DNA from: Candidatus Rokuibacteriota bacterium
GTDB lineage: Bacteria; Methylomirabilota; Methylomirabilia; Rokubacteriales; CSP1-6
Assembly: GCA_003221695.1 (NCBI GenBank)
Contig: QHSX01000043.1
Location: 62,001 to 126,000 of the forward strand
Length of the DNA stretch: 64,000 nucleotides
Reading direction: 5' to 3'
Made by a program: the position numbers and the translations under genes. Below are positions 1-8,539 of the stretch, one piece after another. The notes below the pieces were generated by a model. It did no database searches, had not been told where the DNA came from, and saw only the letters and a list, made by a program, of their open reading frames with translations. The stretch's first letter is position 1; each line of letters begins with the position of its first letter.

Positions 1-384
1 GACCCACGCTTCGCCAGCAACATCGAGCGCGTGCGACACCGGAAGGAGCTGGAGGCGGAGCTCGAGCAGGCGATCGCGACGCACGAGCGGGAGCCGCTGC
101 TCGGGATCCTCGAGGAGGCCGGCGTCCCCGCCACGCCCGTGAACACGGTGGACCAGGTGATGCAGGACCCGCAGACCGCGGCGCGCGAGCTGATCGAGCG
201 GGTCGTGCATCCACGGCTCGGCGCGATCCCCGTCGTCGGCACCCCGGTGAAGTTCTCGGGCATGCGGCCGGGTGTTCGCACGCCGGCTCCGCTCCAGGGC
301 GAGCACACCGACCAGGTGCTCGCCGAGCACGGCTACAGTGCCGGCCGGATCGCCGAGCTCCGCGCCCGGAAAGTCATCCTGTAG
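1..384 (+). CDS. CaiB/BaiF-type CoA-transferase (class III), C-terminal part
   Basis: The reading frame is open from base 1, so the gene begins upstream and only the last 127 residues are visible. The motif GVPATPVNTVDQVMQDPQ and the following segment on removing a CoA-linked group are typical of the C-terminal domain of class III (formyl-CoA/carnitine type) CoA-transferases, which move CoA between organic acids in the cytoplasm. The catalytic Asp region lies outside the window, so the substrate cannot be judged. It is followed after 11 bases by the UGSC selenoprotein gene on the same strand, so the two may be co-transcribed. Confidence 0.85.
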   Translation, partial: DPRFASNIERVRHRKELEAELEQAIATHEREPLLGILEEAGVPATPVNTVDQVMQDPQTAARELIERVVHPRLGAIPVVGTPVKFSGMRPGVRTPAPLQGEHTDQVLAEHGYSAGRIAELRARKVIL

Positions 385-395
385 GAGGGCGGACC

Positions 396-2066
396 ATGGC
401 ACGCCTCGAGATCCTGAACCCCGTGGCGAAGACGGTCGAGCACTCGGTGAAGCCGGCGCCCCGGCTCCCGACGCTCGAGGGCGCCACGATCGGCCTCTAC
501 TGGAACATGAAGGCGGGCGGCGACGCCGCGCTGGACCGGACGGAGGCGCTCCTGCGCGAGAAGTTCGGGGGGACGACGTTCCGGCGGTACACGGGCTCGG
601 TCGGCTGGCTCATGCGCCACTGCACCGCGGAAGACGCCGATCGCATCGCGGCGGAAGTCGACGCGGTGGTCGGCACGACAGCGGACTGAGGGTCGTGCAC
701 GTCGTGGGGGGCCCACGACATGGTCGAGCTGGAGCGGCGGGGGATCCCGACCGTGCTCTTCACCGCGCAGACGTTCGTGCACGACGCGCACCGGAGTGCC
801 GCGAGCTTCGGCCTGGCGGGCCTGCCGCTCGCGGTCGTGCCGCTGCCGTTCACCAACCAGACGCCGCGTGACATCCAGGGGATGGCCGAGCGGGCGTTCG
901 ACCAGGTCCAGGCGGGCCTCACGCGGCCCGTCGAAGCGCCGAAGGCCGTCGAGCGCCCCCCGCTCGACGAGCGACTCCGCTACGACGGCGATGACCTCCT
1001 CGATGCGTGGGGGCGAATGCAGACTGACTTCCTTGCGCGTGGCTGGTCCGACGGATTTCCGCTCGTGCCGCCGACCGAGCGCGCCGTGGCGGCGCTGCTC
1101 CGGTCGACCCGCCGTGGCCCCGCCGACCCCATCGCGACGCTCGAGCCGGGCTTCGGCATCGCCACCGTCGAGAAGCTCGCGATCAATGCAGTGATGGCGG
1201 GTTGCGGTCCCGAGCACCTGCCGCTCTTGATCGCGGCGGTCCGCTGCCTCGCGGAGCCGAAGATGTACATCCGCAACAAGGCGATGTCGACGGGCCCCCA
1301 CGCGCCCCTCGTGCTCGTCAACGGGCCGAAGGGCCGGGCGGCCAACCTGAACTCGGGGATGTGCGCGCTCGGCCCGGGAGCGCCGTCGGCGAGCAACACC
1401 GTCCTGGGCCGCGCCGTGCGGCTCACCATGATGAACGTCGGCCACACCTACGTCGGCGTGTCGGACATGGACACGATCGGCTCGCCGCTCAAGTACAGTC
1501 TTTGCTGTGCGGAGAACGAGGCCGAGAGCCCGTGGGAACCGTATCACGTCTCGCGGGGCTTCGCGCGGGACGCGTCCACGGTCACGGTGCACTTCGTCTA
1601 CGGCATCTGCGAGCTCCACGACTTTCGGTCCACGGCGCCCGACGACCTCGTCCAGGTCTTCGCGACGGCGGCCACCAACGTGGCGCAGGTCGGCACCGGC
1701 CTCTGGCTCATCGGCCGGCGGGCGGACCCCCGGTCGAAGACCGAGGAGAAGGAGCACAACACGCTCTTCATCTGCCCGGAGCACGCGCAGGTCTTCGCCA
1801 AGGCGGGCTGGGGGCGCCGCGAGATCCAGGCGGCGCTCTACCGCGCCGCGCGCCTGCCGTTCAGGACGATGATCCTGAACAAGGAGCCGAAGGCGATGGC
1901 GACGGCCCATCCCGAGCTCGCGTGGCTCGCGGACCACCCGGACCTGCCCGTGCCCGTGGTCGAGGAGCCGACGTGTTTCGACATCGCGGTCGTCGGTGCC
2001 GCGGCTGGCCGCGGCGCGTATTTCTACGGGGCCGGCGAGCCCGTGACGATGCCGGTGGAGGATTGA
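396..2066 (+). CDS. UGSC-family selenoprotein, read through an in-frame TGA at 687-689
   Basis: Two open stretches, 396-686 and 690-2066, lie in the same frame and are separated only by a TGA at 687-689. Read as selenocysteine the site becomes U98-G-S-C, followed by TSWGAHDMVELERRG, the signature of the UGSC selenoprotein family whose motif resembles a thioredoxin CxxC site. A perfect hairpin follows the TGA at 701-719. The full product would be 556 residues: an N-terminal UGSC domain to about residue 190, then a long region beginning near GWSDGFPLVPP (residue 216) with several Cys. An AGGAGGG site precedes the ATG. The exact reaction is unknown; a redox role is inferred. If the TGA were a true stop, the downstream part would lack a ribosome site and the conserved motif would be split. 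Confidence 0.85.
701..719 (+). promoter_or_regulatory. bacterial SECIS-type hairpin for selenocysteine insertion
   Basis: An 8-bp perfect stem (701-708 with 712-719) encloses the three-base loop GGG at 709-711. The loop lies 19 bases after the TGA. This fits the known bacterial SECIS rules: a stem, a short apical loop with G in its first two positions, and a loop about 16-37 bases from the UGA. It would recruit SelB with Sec-tRNA during translation. The selA/selB/selC genes are not in the window. Confidence 0.8.
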
Positions 2067-2070
2067 CGCG

Positions 2071-2652
2071 TTGAGGGTCTGGGCCGCGGCGCTCGCCGTC
2101 TGCCTCACCGTCACGTCGGCGGCGGCCGCCCAGCTCTACCGGTGGACCGATGGCGAGGGGACGGTGCACTACACCGCCGACCTCGACGCGATCCCCTCGG
2201 CCTACCGCGACGCCGCCGAGCTCTTGAGCGCCCCGCAGCCACGCCCCGCGGCGGCGCGCGGGCTCGAGCCCACCGAGCTCCGGGTCGATCCCGGGGCCCC
2301 GATCACCGTGGCCGCGCGCCTCAATGGCGTGCCGCTCACGCTGGTCGTGGACACGGGCGCCGATCGCACGGTCCTCTCGCCATCGGTGATCGAGCGCGCG
2401 GGACTCGACGGCGGGAGCGGACGACCGACCCAGATCGTGGGGGCGACCGGTGTCACGACGGCGACCCTCGTGATCGTGCCGTTGCTCGACATCGCGGGCG
2501 CCCGGATCGGGCCGCTCACCGTCATCGTCCACGCGCTGCCGTCCGTGGGCCACGCCGAGCCCGTCGACGGTCTCCTCGGCCGGGACGCCCTCGACGCGTT
2601 CACCCTGACCGTGGACGCGGCCTCCGGCCGCGCGACCCTCACGCCGCGCTGA
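2071..2652 (+). CDS. secreted retropepsin-like aspartic protease with DUF4124-like N-terminus
   Basis: The 193-residue product starts at a TTG 9 bases after a GGAGG that overlaps the end of the selenoprotein gene. Residues 1-20 form a signal peptide ending in an Ala-rich cleavage site. Next comes a short YRWTDGEGTVHYTADL segment typical of the DUF4124 domain, then a retropepsin-like fold with the single catalytic motif LVVDTGADRTVLSP near residue 92. Proteins of this type act as dimers in the periplasm because each chain brings one catalytic Asp. A late GLLGRDALD motif matches the conserved strand of the fold. The substrate is unknown. Confidence 0.8.
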   Translation: MRVWAAALAVCLTVTSAAAAQLYRWTDGEGTVHYTADLDAIPSAYRDAAELLSAPQPRPAAARGLEPTELRVDPGAPITVAARLNGVPLTLVVDTGADRTVLSPSVIERAGLDGGSGRPTQIVGATGVTTATLVIVPLLDIAGARIGPLTVIVHALPSVGHAEPVDGLLGRDALDAFTLTVDAASGRATLTPR

Positions 2653-2658
2653 CGCGCG

Positions 2659-3549
2659 TCACGCCTTGGCACTCGGCGCGAGCCCGCTCATCGCGGCGAG
2701 CACGTCGAAGACGACGGCGAAGTCGTAGCGCCCGAGCTCCATCCCGCGGGCCGCGGTGAGGAGCTCGTTGGCGACCGCCACGCTCGGCAGCGGCACTCCG
2801 GTCGTGCGGCCGAGGTCGAGCGCGAGCTTGAGGTCCTTCTGCATCATCCCCACGTCGAACCACGCCTCGGCGGGCATGCCGAGCACGAATGGGCCCCGGT
2901 ACTTCACCATGGGCGAAGCCAGGACGCTCTTGAGCAGCGCCTCCACCGCGCGTTCGCGCGCGATCCCCGCCTTCTCGGCGAGCAGCACCGCCTCCGCGAA
3001 GGCGACCATCTGAACAGCGAGCCCCTGGTTGATTGCGACCTTCATCGCCTTCGCGAGCCCGACCGGACCGACGTGCGTGAGGCCCGGGCCGATCGCGGCC
3101 AGGTAGGGCCGCACCCGCTCGAGCGTCGCGGGGTCGCCGCCAACCATGAACGAGAGCTGGCCCGCCTCGAGCGTGGCGGGCGAGCCGGACACCGGCGCGT
3201 CGAGGAGGTGGGCGCCCCGCGTCGCGGCCTCGTCGGCCAGGGTCCGTACCGCCTCCGGGCTCACCGTGCTCATCTCGACGTGCACGGCGTCTCGCCGGAG
3301 CCCCGCGAGGATGCCGTCCGGACCGCGGCAGACCGCGTCGAGGGCCGGCGAGTCGGTCACCATCGTAAAGACGACGTCTGCCTGCGCGGCGACCTCGCGC
3401 GGTGAGTCCGCCAGGCGCAACCCGGCGTCGGCGAGCCAGCGGGCCTTTGCGCGCGTGCGGTTGTAGCCGATCACGCGGTGACCGGCGTCGAGAAGCCGCT
3501 TCGCCATGCGCCCTCCCATTACGCCGAGCCCGACGAAGCCGAGGGTCAT
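2659..3549 (-). CDS. 3-hydroxyisobutyrate dehydrogenase family oxidoreductase
   Basis: This is a 296-residue NAD(P)-dependent beta-hydroxyacid dehydrogenase. The start is set at the Met before LGFVGLGVMGGRMAKRLLDAG, which is the Rossmann GxGxxG dinucleotide site, and it overlaps the stop of the upstream RidA gene by four bases (ATGA). The substrate motif DAPVSGSPATLEAG and the catalytic Lys in LAKAMKVAINQ are present, as in 3-hydroxyisobutyrate, tartronate semialdehyde and glyoxylate/succinic semialdehyde reductases. Length is normal for the family. Coupling with RidA suggests a shared small-acid or amino-acid pathway, but the substrate cannot be read from sequence. Confidence 0.88.
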   Translation of the reverse strand: MTLGFVGLGVMGGRMAKRLLDAGHRVIGYNRTRAKARWLADAGLRLADSPREVAAQADVVFTMVTDSPALDAVCRGPDGILAGLRRDAVHVEMSTVSPEAVRTLADEAATRGAHLLDAPVSGSPATLEAGQLSFMVGGDPATLERVRPYLAAIGPGLTHVGPVGLAKAMKVAINQGLAVQMVAFAEAVLLAEKAGIARERAVEALLKSVLASPMVKYRGPFVLGMPAEAWFDVGMMQKDLKLALDLGRTTGVPLPSVAVANELLTAARGMELGRYDFAVVFDVLAAMSGLAPSAKA

Positions 3550-3986
3550 CGGCGCGCCTCGGTGTCGGCGACCGCGATCGCGCTGATCTCGAGCTTGCAC
3601 CGTGCGTGCGTCGCCAGCCGCGAGACCTCGACGGTCGTCGTGGCGGGCAGATGGCCGCGGAGGTAGCGCGCCCATACCCGGTTCAGGTCATCCTGCTCGC
3701 CGACGTTGGTGAGATACCGCGTGGCCGCGACGAGATCGCCGAGCGTGCAGCCCGCCGCCTCGAGCGTCTTCTTGAGGTTTTCCATCGCGCGCACTGCCTG
3801 CGCCTCCATCGTGGCCGGCAGGTCGAACTCCTCGTCGCGATGGGGGTGGCTGTGGTAGACGGCCGCGGCCGTGACGCCCGAGAGAAAGACCAGGCAGCCG
3901 CGGCGGACGACGATGCCGGGCGCGTACGGCATGACCACGTCGGTGCGCCGGTCCGCGTGGTGCACGATCGAAATCTCTTTCGCCAT
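3546..3986 (-). CDS. RidA/YjgF family enamine/imine deaminase-like protein
   Basis: The 146-residue product has the RidA features: a central hydrophobic strand RGCLVFLSGVTA, the MENLKKTLEAAG helix, the AATRYLTN segment and the C-terminal ARCKLEISAIA strand. RidA proteins are trimers that hydrolyse reactive enamine/imine intermediates. The usual arginine that binds carboxylates (position in the VARCKLEI region) is retained. The start is the Met of AKEISIVHH; a much longer open frame upstream runs through the tandem repeats and is not coding. Its stop overlaps the start of the dehydrogenase gene, so the two form an operon. Confidence 0.85.
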   Translation of the reverse strand: MAKEISIVHHADRRTDVVMPYAPGIVVRRGCLVFLSGVTAAAVYHSHPHRDEEFDLPATMEAQAVRAMENLKKTLEAAGCTLGDLVAATRYLTNVGEQDDLNRVWARYLRGHLPATTTVEVSRLATHARCKLEISAIAVADTEARR

Positions 3987-4035
3987 CGAGCGCCTCCCGG
4001 GAAGTTGCCGGGGCATCCTACCACGTCGCATCGAA

Positions 4036-4318
4036 GCCCCGCGCACCTGGGGCAGGCCACCCACGGGGCGTGTCGGGCTCGCGGCCCTCGGTCCAATCAA
4101 GCCCCGCGCACCTGGGGCAGGCCACCCACGGGGCGTGTCGGGCTCGTGGCCCTCGGTCCAATCAAGCCCCGCGCACCTGGGGCAGGCCACCCACGGGGCG
4201 TGTCGGGCTCGTGGCCCTCGGTCCAATGAAGCCCCGCGCACCTGGGGCAGGCCACCCACGGGGCGTGTCGGGCTCGCGGCCCTCGGTCCAATGAAGCCCC
4301 GCGCACCTGGGGCAGGCC
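4036..4318. repeat. 65-bp tandem repeat, four full copies plus a partial fifth
   Basis: Copies begin at 4036, 4101, 4166, 4231 and 4296, an exact 65-base period; the last stops after about 23 bases. Copies differ at only one or two positions. The unit opens with a small dyad, GCCCC and GGGGC separated by eight bases. Because 65 is not a multiple of three, any reading frame through it shifts at each copy, so it is not coding. It fills the region between the divergent RidA and SDR genes and may hold transcriptional signals for either; no spacers of a CRISPR type are present. Confidence 0.95.
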
Positions 4319-4452
4319 GATTCGCACAGGCTCGCCTCGCGCCCTGCGGCTTCGCACCCCCACCGATCGCCCCGGGCTCGCGGCCCCCGCTACATTGACC
4401 CGGGCGACGCGCGCGGCTACGCTCAGCGTCTGAGCGCAGAGGAGGCGTGGCG

Positions 4453-5259
4453 GTGGACTCACTGAGAGGACGGGTCGGCGTGGTAACGGGCGGTGCCTCC
4501 GGCATCGGCCGCGCGCTGGCGGAGGCGTTCGCGCGCGAAGGCGCCCGCGTGGTGGTCGCCGACCTCGACGAGGCGGGGATGGCGGAGGTCGTGGGGCCGA
4601 TCCGGTCGCGCGGCGGTGAGGCGCTCGCGGTGCGCACCGACGTCACCGACCTCGCCTCGGTCCAGGCCCTCGCCGGGCGCGCCTTCGACGCCTTCGGCCG
4701 GGTCCACGTGCTTTGCAACAATGCGGGGGTCGCGCTCTGGGGCGGGCTCGAGACGGCCACGCACCGGGACTGGCAGTGGGTGCTCGGGGTGAACCTCTGG
4801 GGAGTCATCCACGGGCTCGAGGCGTTCCTGCCGCGCATGATCGCGCAGAAGGAGCCGGGGCACATCGTCAACACGGCGTCGATGGCCGGGCTCGTCGCGA
4901 CGCGCGGGCTCGGCATCTACAATGCCTCGAAGTACGCGGTCGTCGGTCTCTCCGAGACGCTCGCGAAGGACCTCAAGCCCTACGCGATCGGCGTCTCCGT
5001 GCTGTGTCCGATGGGCGTCTCCACTCGTATCCGCGCGAGCGAGCGGAACCGTCCCGCGCACCTCAGGAACGACCGCCCCTCCCAGGCCGAGCCCGTGGAG
5101 CTGATGGGCCGGTCGCTGGCGCCCGAGACGGTGGCCGAGATGGTTCTCCAGGCGATCTTCCGGAACGCGCTCTACGTGATCACCCACGACGAGGGGCTCG
5201 AGCCCCTCCGCCGGCGATTCGAGCGGATGGAGCAGGCGATCCGCCAGCGGAAGCCCTGA
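4453..5259 (+). CDS. short-chain dehydrogenase/reductase (SDR)
   Basis: This is a classical SDR of 268 residues. It has the cofactor motif [17 protein letters not shown] at the N-terminus, an acidic residue after strand 2 (ADLDEAG) suggesting NAD preference, NNAGVALWG, and the catalytic Ser-Tyr-Lys in NTASM and YNASKYAVVG. The start is placed at GTG 4453 because AGGAGG at 4438-4445 is seven bases away; GTG 4447 lies too close. The C-terminus ends in a charged RRRFERMEQAIRQR helix. The substrate is not predictable. Its stop overlaps the proposed CTG start of the RNase D gene. Confidence 0.85.
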   Translation: MDSLRGRVGVVTGGASGIGRALAEAFAREGARVVVADLDEAGMAEVVGPIRSRGGEALAVRTDVTDLASVQALAGRAFDAFGRVHVLCNNAGVALWGGLETATHRDWQWVLGVNLWGVIHGLEAFLPRMIAQKEPGHIVNTASMAGLVATRGLGIYNASKYAVVGLSETLAKDLKPYAIGVSVLCPMGVSTRIRASERNRPAHLRNDRPSQAEPVELMGRSLAPETVAEMVLQAIFRNALYVITHDEGLEPLRRRFERMEQAIRQRKP

Positions 5260-6398
5260 CCACGATCCCCGCGCGCTGGATCCAGACCCCCGCCGACCTC
5301 CGCCGGGCCGCCGAGCGGTTGGCCGGGTCGGCGGAGCTGGCCCTGGACACGGAGGGCGACAGCCTCCACCACTATCCCGAGCGACTCGCGCTGGTCCAGC
5401 TCGCCAGCGCGTCGGGCGACGTCTGGCTCCTCGACCCGCTCGCGGTCGACGACCTCTCGCCACTGGCGAGGGTCTTCGCCGAGCCCGGGATCACGACCGT
5501 GCTCCACGCCGGCGACAACGACCTCACGCACCTCAAGCGCCGGTATGGCTTCCGGTTCGTCTCGCTCTTCGACACCGCCGTCGCGGCGCGCTTCCTGGGT
5601 GCCCCCGCGCTCGGTCTCGACGTCCTCCTCGACCGGTACCTCGGCGCGCGGCTCCCGCCCTCGCGGCAGAAGGACGACTGGTCGGTGCGTCCGCTCACGG
5701 CGGCACAGCTCGACTACGCCGCCGCTGACGTCGTCCACCTGCTTCCACTCAAGAGCCGGCTCGTAGACGAGCTCAAGCGCTCCGGACGGCTCGCCTGGGT
5801 GGACGAGGAATGCGCGACGCTGGCCGCCCAGCCGGTCGCCGAGCGCGTCGAAGACCCGCACGCGTTCGCGAGGCTCAAGGGGGCGCGCGAGCTCCCGCCA
5901 CGCGGTCTCGCGGTGGCCAGGGAGCTCTACGCGCTCCGCGAGCGGTTGGCCCGCGCGCACGACCGTCCGCCGTTCAAGATCCTGTCCGAGGAGACGCTCG
6001 TGCGTCTGGCCGGCGCCGCGCCGGGAGACCGGGAGGCGCTCGCCCAGGTTTCGGGCTGCACTCCGAAGGTGATCGCGCGCTGGGGCGACGCCATCCTCGA
6101 GGCCGTCGCCCGTGCGCTCGTGCGGCCCGCCGACGAGCTGCCACGGATCGAGCCCCGCCCGCGGCCCAGGATCGCGGCCGCCGCGGAGCGGCGCATCGAG
6201 CGGCTCAAGCAGTGGCGCGGCCCGGCGGCTCCGCGCTTCGGCCTCGAGCCCGGACTCCTCCTGCCGAACCGGTTGATCACGGCGATCGCCCTCGCGGGCC
6301 CGCGCGACCTCAGCGAGCTCGCCCGCGTGGACAGCGTGCGGCGCTGGCGCGTCGAGACGTTCGGCGACGAGATCGTTGCAGCGCTCGGGCCGGCGTGA
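5256..6398 (+). CDS. rnd: ribonuclease D
   Basis: The 380-residue product has a DEDD 3'-5' exonuclease domain followed by an HRDC domain. The metal ligands appear as LDTEGDS, LHAGDNDLTHL and the Y-type motif LDYAAADVVHLL. The helical HRDC segment follows from about residue 215 (ELYALRERLARAHDRPPF). RNase D trims the 3' ends of tRNA and small RNAs. The family normally begins just before the WIQTPADL segment, yet no ATG/GTG/TTG is there; the best candidate is CTG 5256, which overlaps the TGA of the SDR gene. The next TTG, at 5319, would remove part of the first conserved region. Confidence 0.85.
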   Translation: MTTIPARWIQTPADLRRAAERLAGSAELALDTEGDSLHHYPERLALVQLASASGDVWLLDPLAVDDLSPLARVFAEPGITTVLHAGDNDLTHLKRRYGFRFVSLFDTAVAARFLGAPALGLDVLLDRYLGARLPPSRQKDDWSVRPLTAAQLDYAAADVVHLLPLKSRLVDELKRSGRLAWVDEECATLAAQPVAERVEDPHAFARLKGARELPPRGLAVARELYALRERLARAHDRPPFKILSEETLVRLAGAAPGDREALAQVSGCTPKVIARWGDAILEAVARALVRPADELPRIEPRPRPRIAAAAERRIERLKQWRGPAAPRFGLEPGLLLPNRLITAIALAGPRDLSELARVDSVRRWRVETFGDEIVAALGPA

Positions 6399-6412
6399 GA
6401 GGCTCGGAATCG

Positions 6413-6859
6413 ATGATTGCCTGGCGAGCGAACCTGATCGACGACGACGCGGGTCTCGCCGCGATTCTCCGGGAGGCGAAGACCGTCGCGGTCCTGGGCG
6501 CCAAGGCGAGCCCCGCGGAGCCCGCGTATTTCGTGCCGGCCTACCTCCGCGCGCGCGGCTACCGCATCCGACCCGTGAACCCGAAGCTCGTCGGGCGCTC
6601 GGTGCACGACGCCACCGCGGTGGCCCGACTCGCCGATCTCGGCGAGCCCGCCGACGTGATCGAGATCTTTCGCCGGCCGGCGTACCTGCCGGACCACGCG
6701 CGCGAGATCCTGGTCCTTCCCTGGCGACCGACGGCGGTGTGGTTCCAGCTCGGCATCCGGCACGACGGTGCGGCCGCGATGCTGGCCCGCGCCGGCATCC
6801 GCGTGGTGCAGGATCGGTGCATGATGCCCGAGCACCGGAGGCTTCTCGGGGTCCAGTAG
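6413..6859 (+). CDS. CoA-binding domain protein (YccU-like)
   Basis: A 148-residue single-domain protein with the Rossmann-like CoA-binding fold found in YccU-type proteins and in succinyl-CoA synthetase. Visible features are AKTVAVLGAKASP near residue 25, the YRIRPVNPK strand, DVIEIFRRPAYLPDHAREIL, and the C-terminal VVQDRCMMPEHRRL with the conserved Cys-Met-Met-x-Glu-His segment. Proteins of this type bind CoA or a nucleotide; the cellular role is unclear. It lies 14 bases after rnd and its stop abuts the ATG of ettA, suggesting one transcript. Confidence 0.85.
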   Translation: MIAWRANLIDDDAGLAAILREAKTVAVLGAKASPAEPAYFVPAYLRARGYRIRPVNPKLVGRSVHDATAVARLADLGEPADVIEIFRRPAYLPDHAREILVLPWRPTAVWFQLGIRHDGAAAMLARAGIRVVQDRCMMPEHRRLLGVQ

Positions 6860-8539
6860 ATGGCGGGCGAGTACGCGTTCGTCATGAAGGACCTGCGCAA
6901 GGTCGTCCCGCCCAAGCGGGAAATCCTGCGCGGCATCTGGCTGTCGTTCTTCCACGGAGCCAAGATCGGCGTCCTCGGCGCAAACGGCGCGGGGAAGTCG
7001 ACGCTGCTGCGGATCATGGCCGGGGTCGACCGGGATTTCCTCGGGGAGGCGTTTCCCGCCGAGGGGCTCAGGATCGGCCACCTCCCGCAGGAGCCCCAGC
7101 TCGATCCGGCGAAGGACGTGCGGGGCAACATCGAGGAGGGCGTGGCCGGGACCCGCGCGCTCCTCACGCGCTTCGAAGCCGTGAGCGCGCGGCTCGGCGA
7201 ACCGCTGGAGGCCGACGAGATGGAGAAGTTGCTCGCCGAGCAGGCGCGGTTACAGGACCAGATCGACGCGACGAACGCGTGGGACCTGGACCGCACGGTC
7301 GAGCTCGCCATGGACGCACTCCGCGTGCCGCCGGGCGACATGGCCGTGACGAAGATCTCGGGCGGCGAGCGTCGGCGGGTCGCGCTCTGCCGGCTCCTCC
7401 TCTCGCGCCCCGACATGCTGCTCCTCGACGAACCGACGAACCACCTCGACGCAGAATCCGTCGCGTGGCTCGAGCGGTTCCTCAAGGAGTATCCCGGGAC
7501 GGTCGTGGCGATCACCCACGACCGGTACTTCCTCGACAACGTCGCTGGGTGGATCCTCGAGCTCGACCGGGGTCACGGGATCCCGTGGGAGGGCAACTAC
7601 TCCTCCTGGCTCGAGCAGAAGCGCCGGCGCCTCGAGCAGGAGGAGAAGGCGGACCTGGCGCGCCGGCGTACCCTCGAGCGCGAGCTCGAGTGGGTCCGGA
7701 TGGCGCCGCGCGCCCGCCAGGCCAAGAGCAAGGCGCGCCTCAGCAACTACGAAGCGCTCCTTGCGGAGTCCTCCGCCGAGCGCGCCGTGGCGCTCGAGAT
7801 CGCGATCCCGCCGGGGCCCCGGCTCGGCGACCTGGTCGTCGAGGCCGACCACGTGACGAAGTCCTACGGCGACCGCGTTCTGATCGACGGCCTCTCGTTC
7901 AAGCTTCCCCGGGGCGGGCTCGTCGGCGTCATCGGTGCGAACGGCGCGGGCAAGACGACGCTCTTCCGCATGATCACCGGTCAGGAGAAGCCCGACGCGG
8001 GCGCGCTCCGGATCGGCGAGACGGTGCGGCTCGCCTACGTGGATCAGAGTCGCGACGCGCTCGATCCCGCGAAGACCGTGTGGGAGGCGATCGCGGGCGG
8101 CGCCGACACGCTGACGCTCGGCGGCCGGACGGTGCCGTCGCGTGCCTACGTCGCCTCGTTCAACTTCAAGGGAAGCGACCAGCAAAAGCGCGTGGCCGAC
8201 CTCTCGGGGGGCGAGCGCAACCGGCTGCACCTGGCCACCGTGCTCCGGAGCGGCGCGAACCTCCTGCTGCTCGACGAGCCGACGAACGACCTCGACGTGG
8301 ACACGCTGCGCGCGCTCGAGGAGGCCCTGCTCGACTTCGCCGGATGCGCCGTGGTGATCAGCCACGACCGCTGGTTCCTCGACCGGATCGCCACGCACAT
8401 GCTGGCCTTCGAGGACGAGGGCCGGGTGGTCTGGGTCGAGGGCGGCTACGCTGACTACGAGGCCGATCGGAGGAAGCGCCTCGGCGCCGAGGCCGACCGC
8501 CCCCACCGCCTCCGGTACAAGCGCCTCAGGCCGGCCTGA
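6860..8539 (+). CDS. ettA: energy-dependent translational throttle protein EttA (ABC-F)
   Basis: The 559-residue product carries two ABC ATPase domains and no membrane segments, the mark of the ABC-F family. Walker A motifs are GANGAGKST (near residue 40) and GANGAGKTT; signature motifs are [11 protein letters not shown] and [11 protein letters not shown]; Walker B/DEPTNHLD and DEPTNDLD follow. Between the domains sits the charged linker [20 protein letters not shown], the P-site tRNA interaction motif expected of EttA. Length agrees with the E. coli protein. EttA binds the ribosomal E site and gates entry into elongation according to ATP level. The last 14 bases overlap the convergent gene on the minus strand. 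Confidence 0.93.
   Translation: MAGEYAFVMKDLRKVVPPKREILRGIWLSFFHGAKIGVLGANGAGKSTLLRIMAGVDRDFLGEAFPAEGLRIGHLPQEPQLDPAKDVRGNIEEGVAGTRALLTRFEAVSARLGEPLEADEMEKLLAEQARLQDQIDATNAWDLDRTVELAMDALRVPPGDMAVTKISGGERRRVALCRLLLSRPDMLLLDEPTNHLDAESVAWLERFLKEYPGTVVAITHDRYFLDNVAGWILELDRGHGIPWEGNYSSWLEQKRRRLEQEEKADLARRRTLERELEWVRMAPRARQAKSKARLSNYEALLAESSAERAVALEIAIPPGPRLGDLVVEADHVTKSYGDRVLIDGLSFKLPRGGLVGVIGANGAGKTTLFRMITGQEKPDAGALRIGETVRLAYVDQSRDALDPAKTVWEAIAGGADTLTLGGRTVPSRAYVASFNFKGSDQQKRVADLSGGERNRLHLATVLRSGANLLLLDEPTNDLDVDTLRALEEALLDFAGCAVVISHDRWFLDRIATHMLAFEDEGRVVWVEGGYADYEADRRKRLGAEADRPHRLRYKRLRPA

Noticed and set aside
687-719. Two separate genes split at the TGA (97 and 448 residues)
   Set aside because: Both parts are in the same frame, the junction reads U-G-S-C with a SECIS-type hairpin, and the downstream start at 720 would lose the conserved HD-x-VELERRG context.
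333-2114. Long minus-strand frame of 593 codons opposite the selenoprotein
   Set aside because: Arg/His-rich shadow of a GC-rich gene with no recognisable domain; the same applies to many long antisense frames such as 10555-12003, 16411-18447 and 39291-40985.
4036-4318. CRISPR array
   Set aside because: The repeats are contiguous with a 65-base unit and no variable spacers.
3546-4916. A 456-residue minus-strand frame covering RidA, the repeats and part of the SDR
   Set aside because: Only its last 146 residues are RidA; the rest reads through the tandem repeat and opposite to the SDR gene, giving low-complexity sequence.
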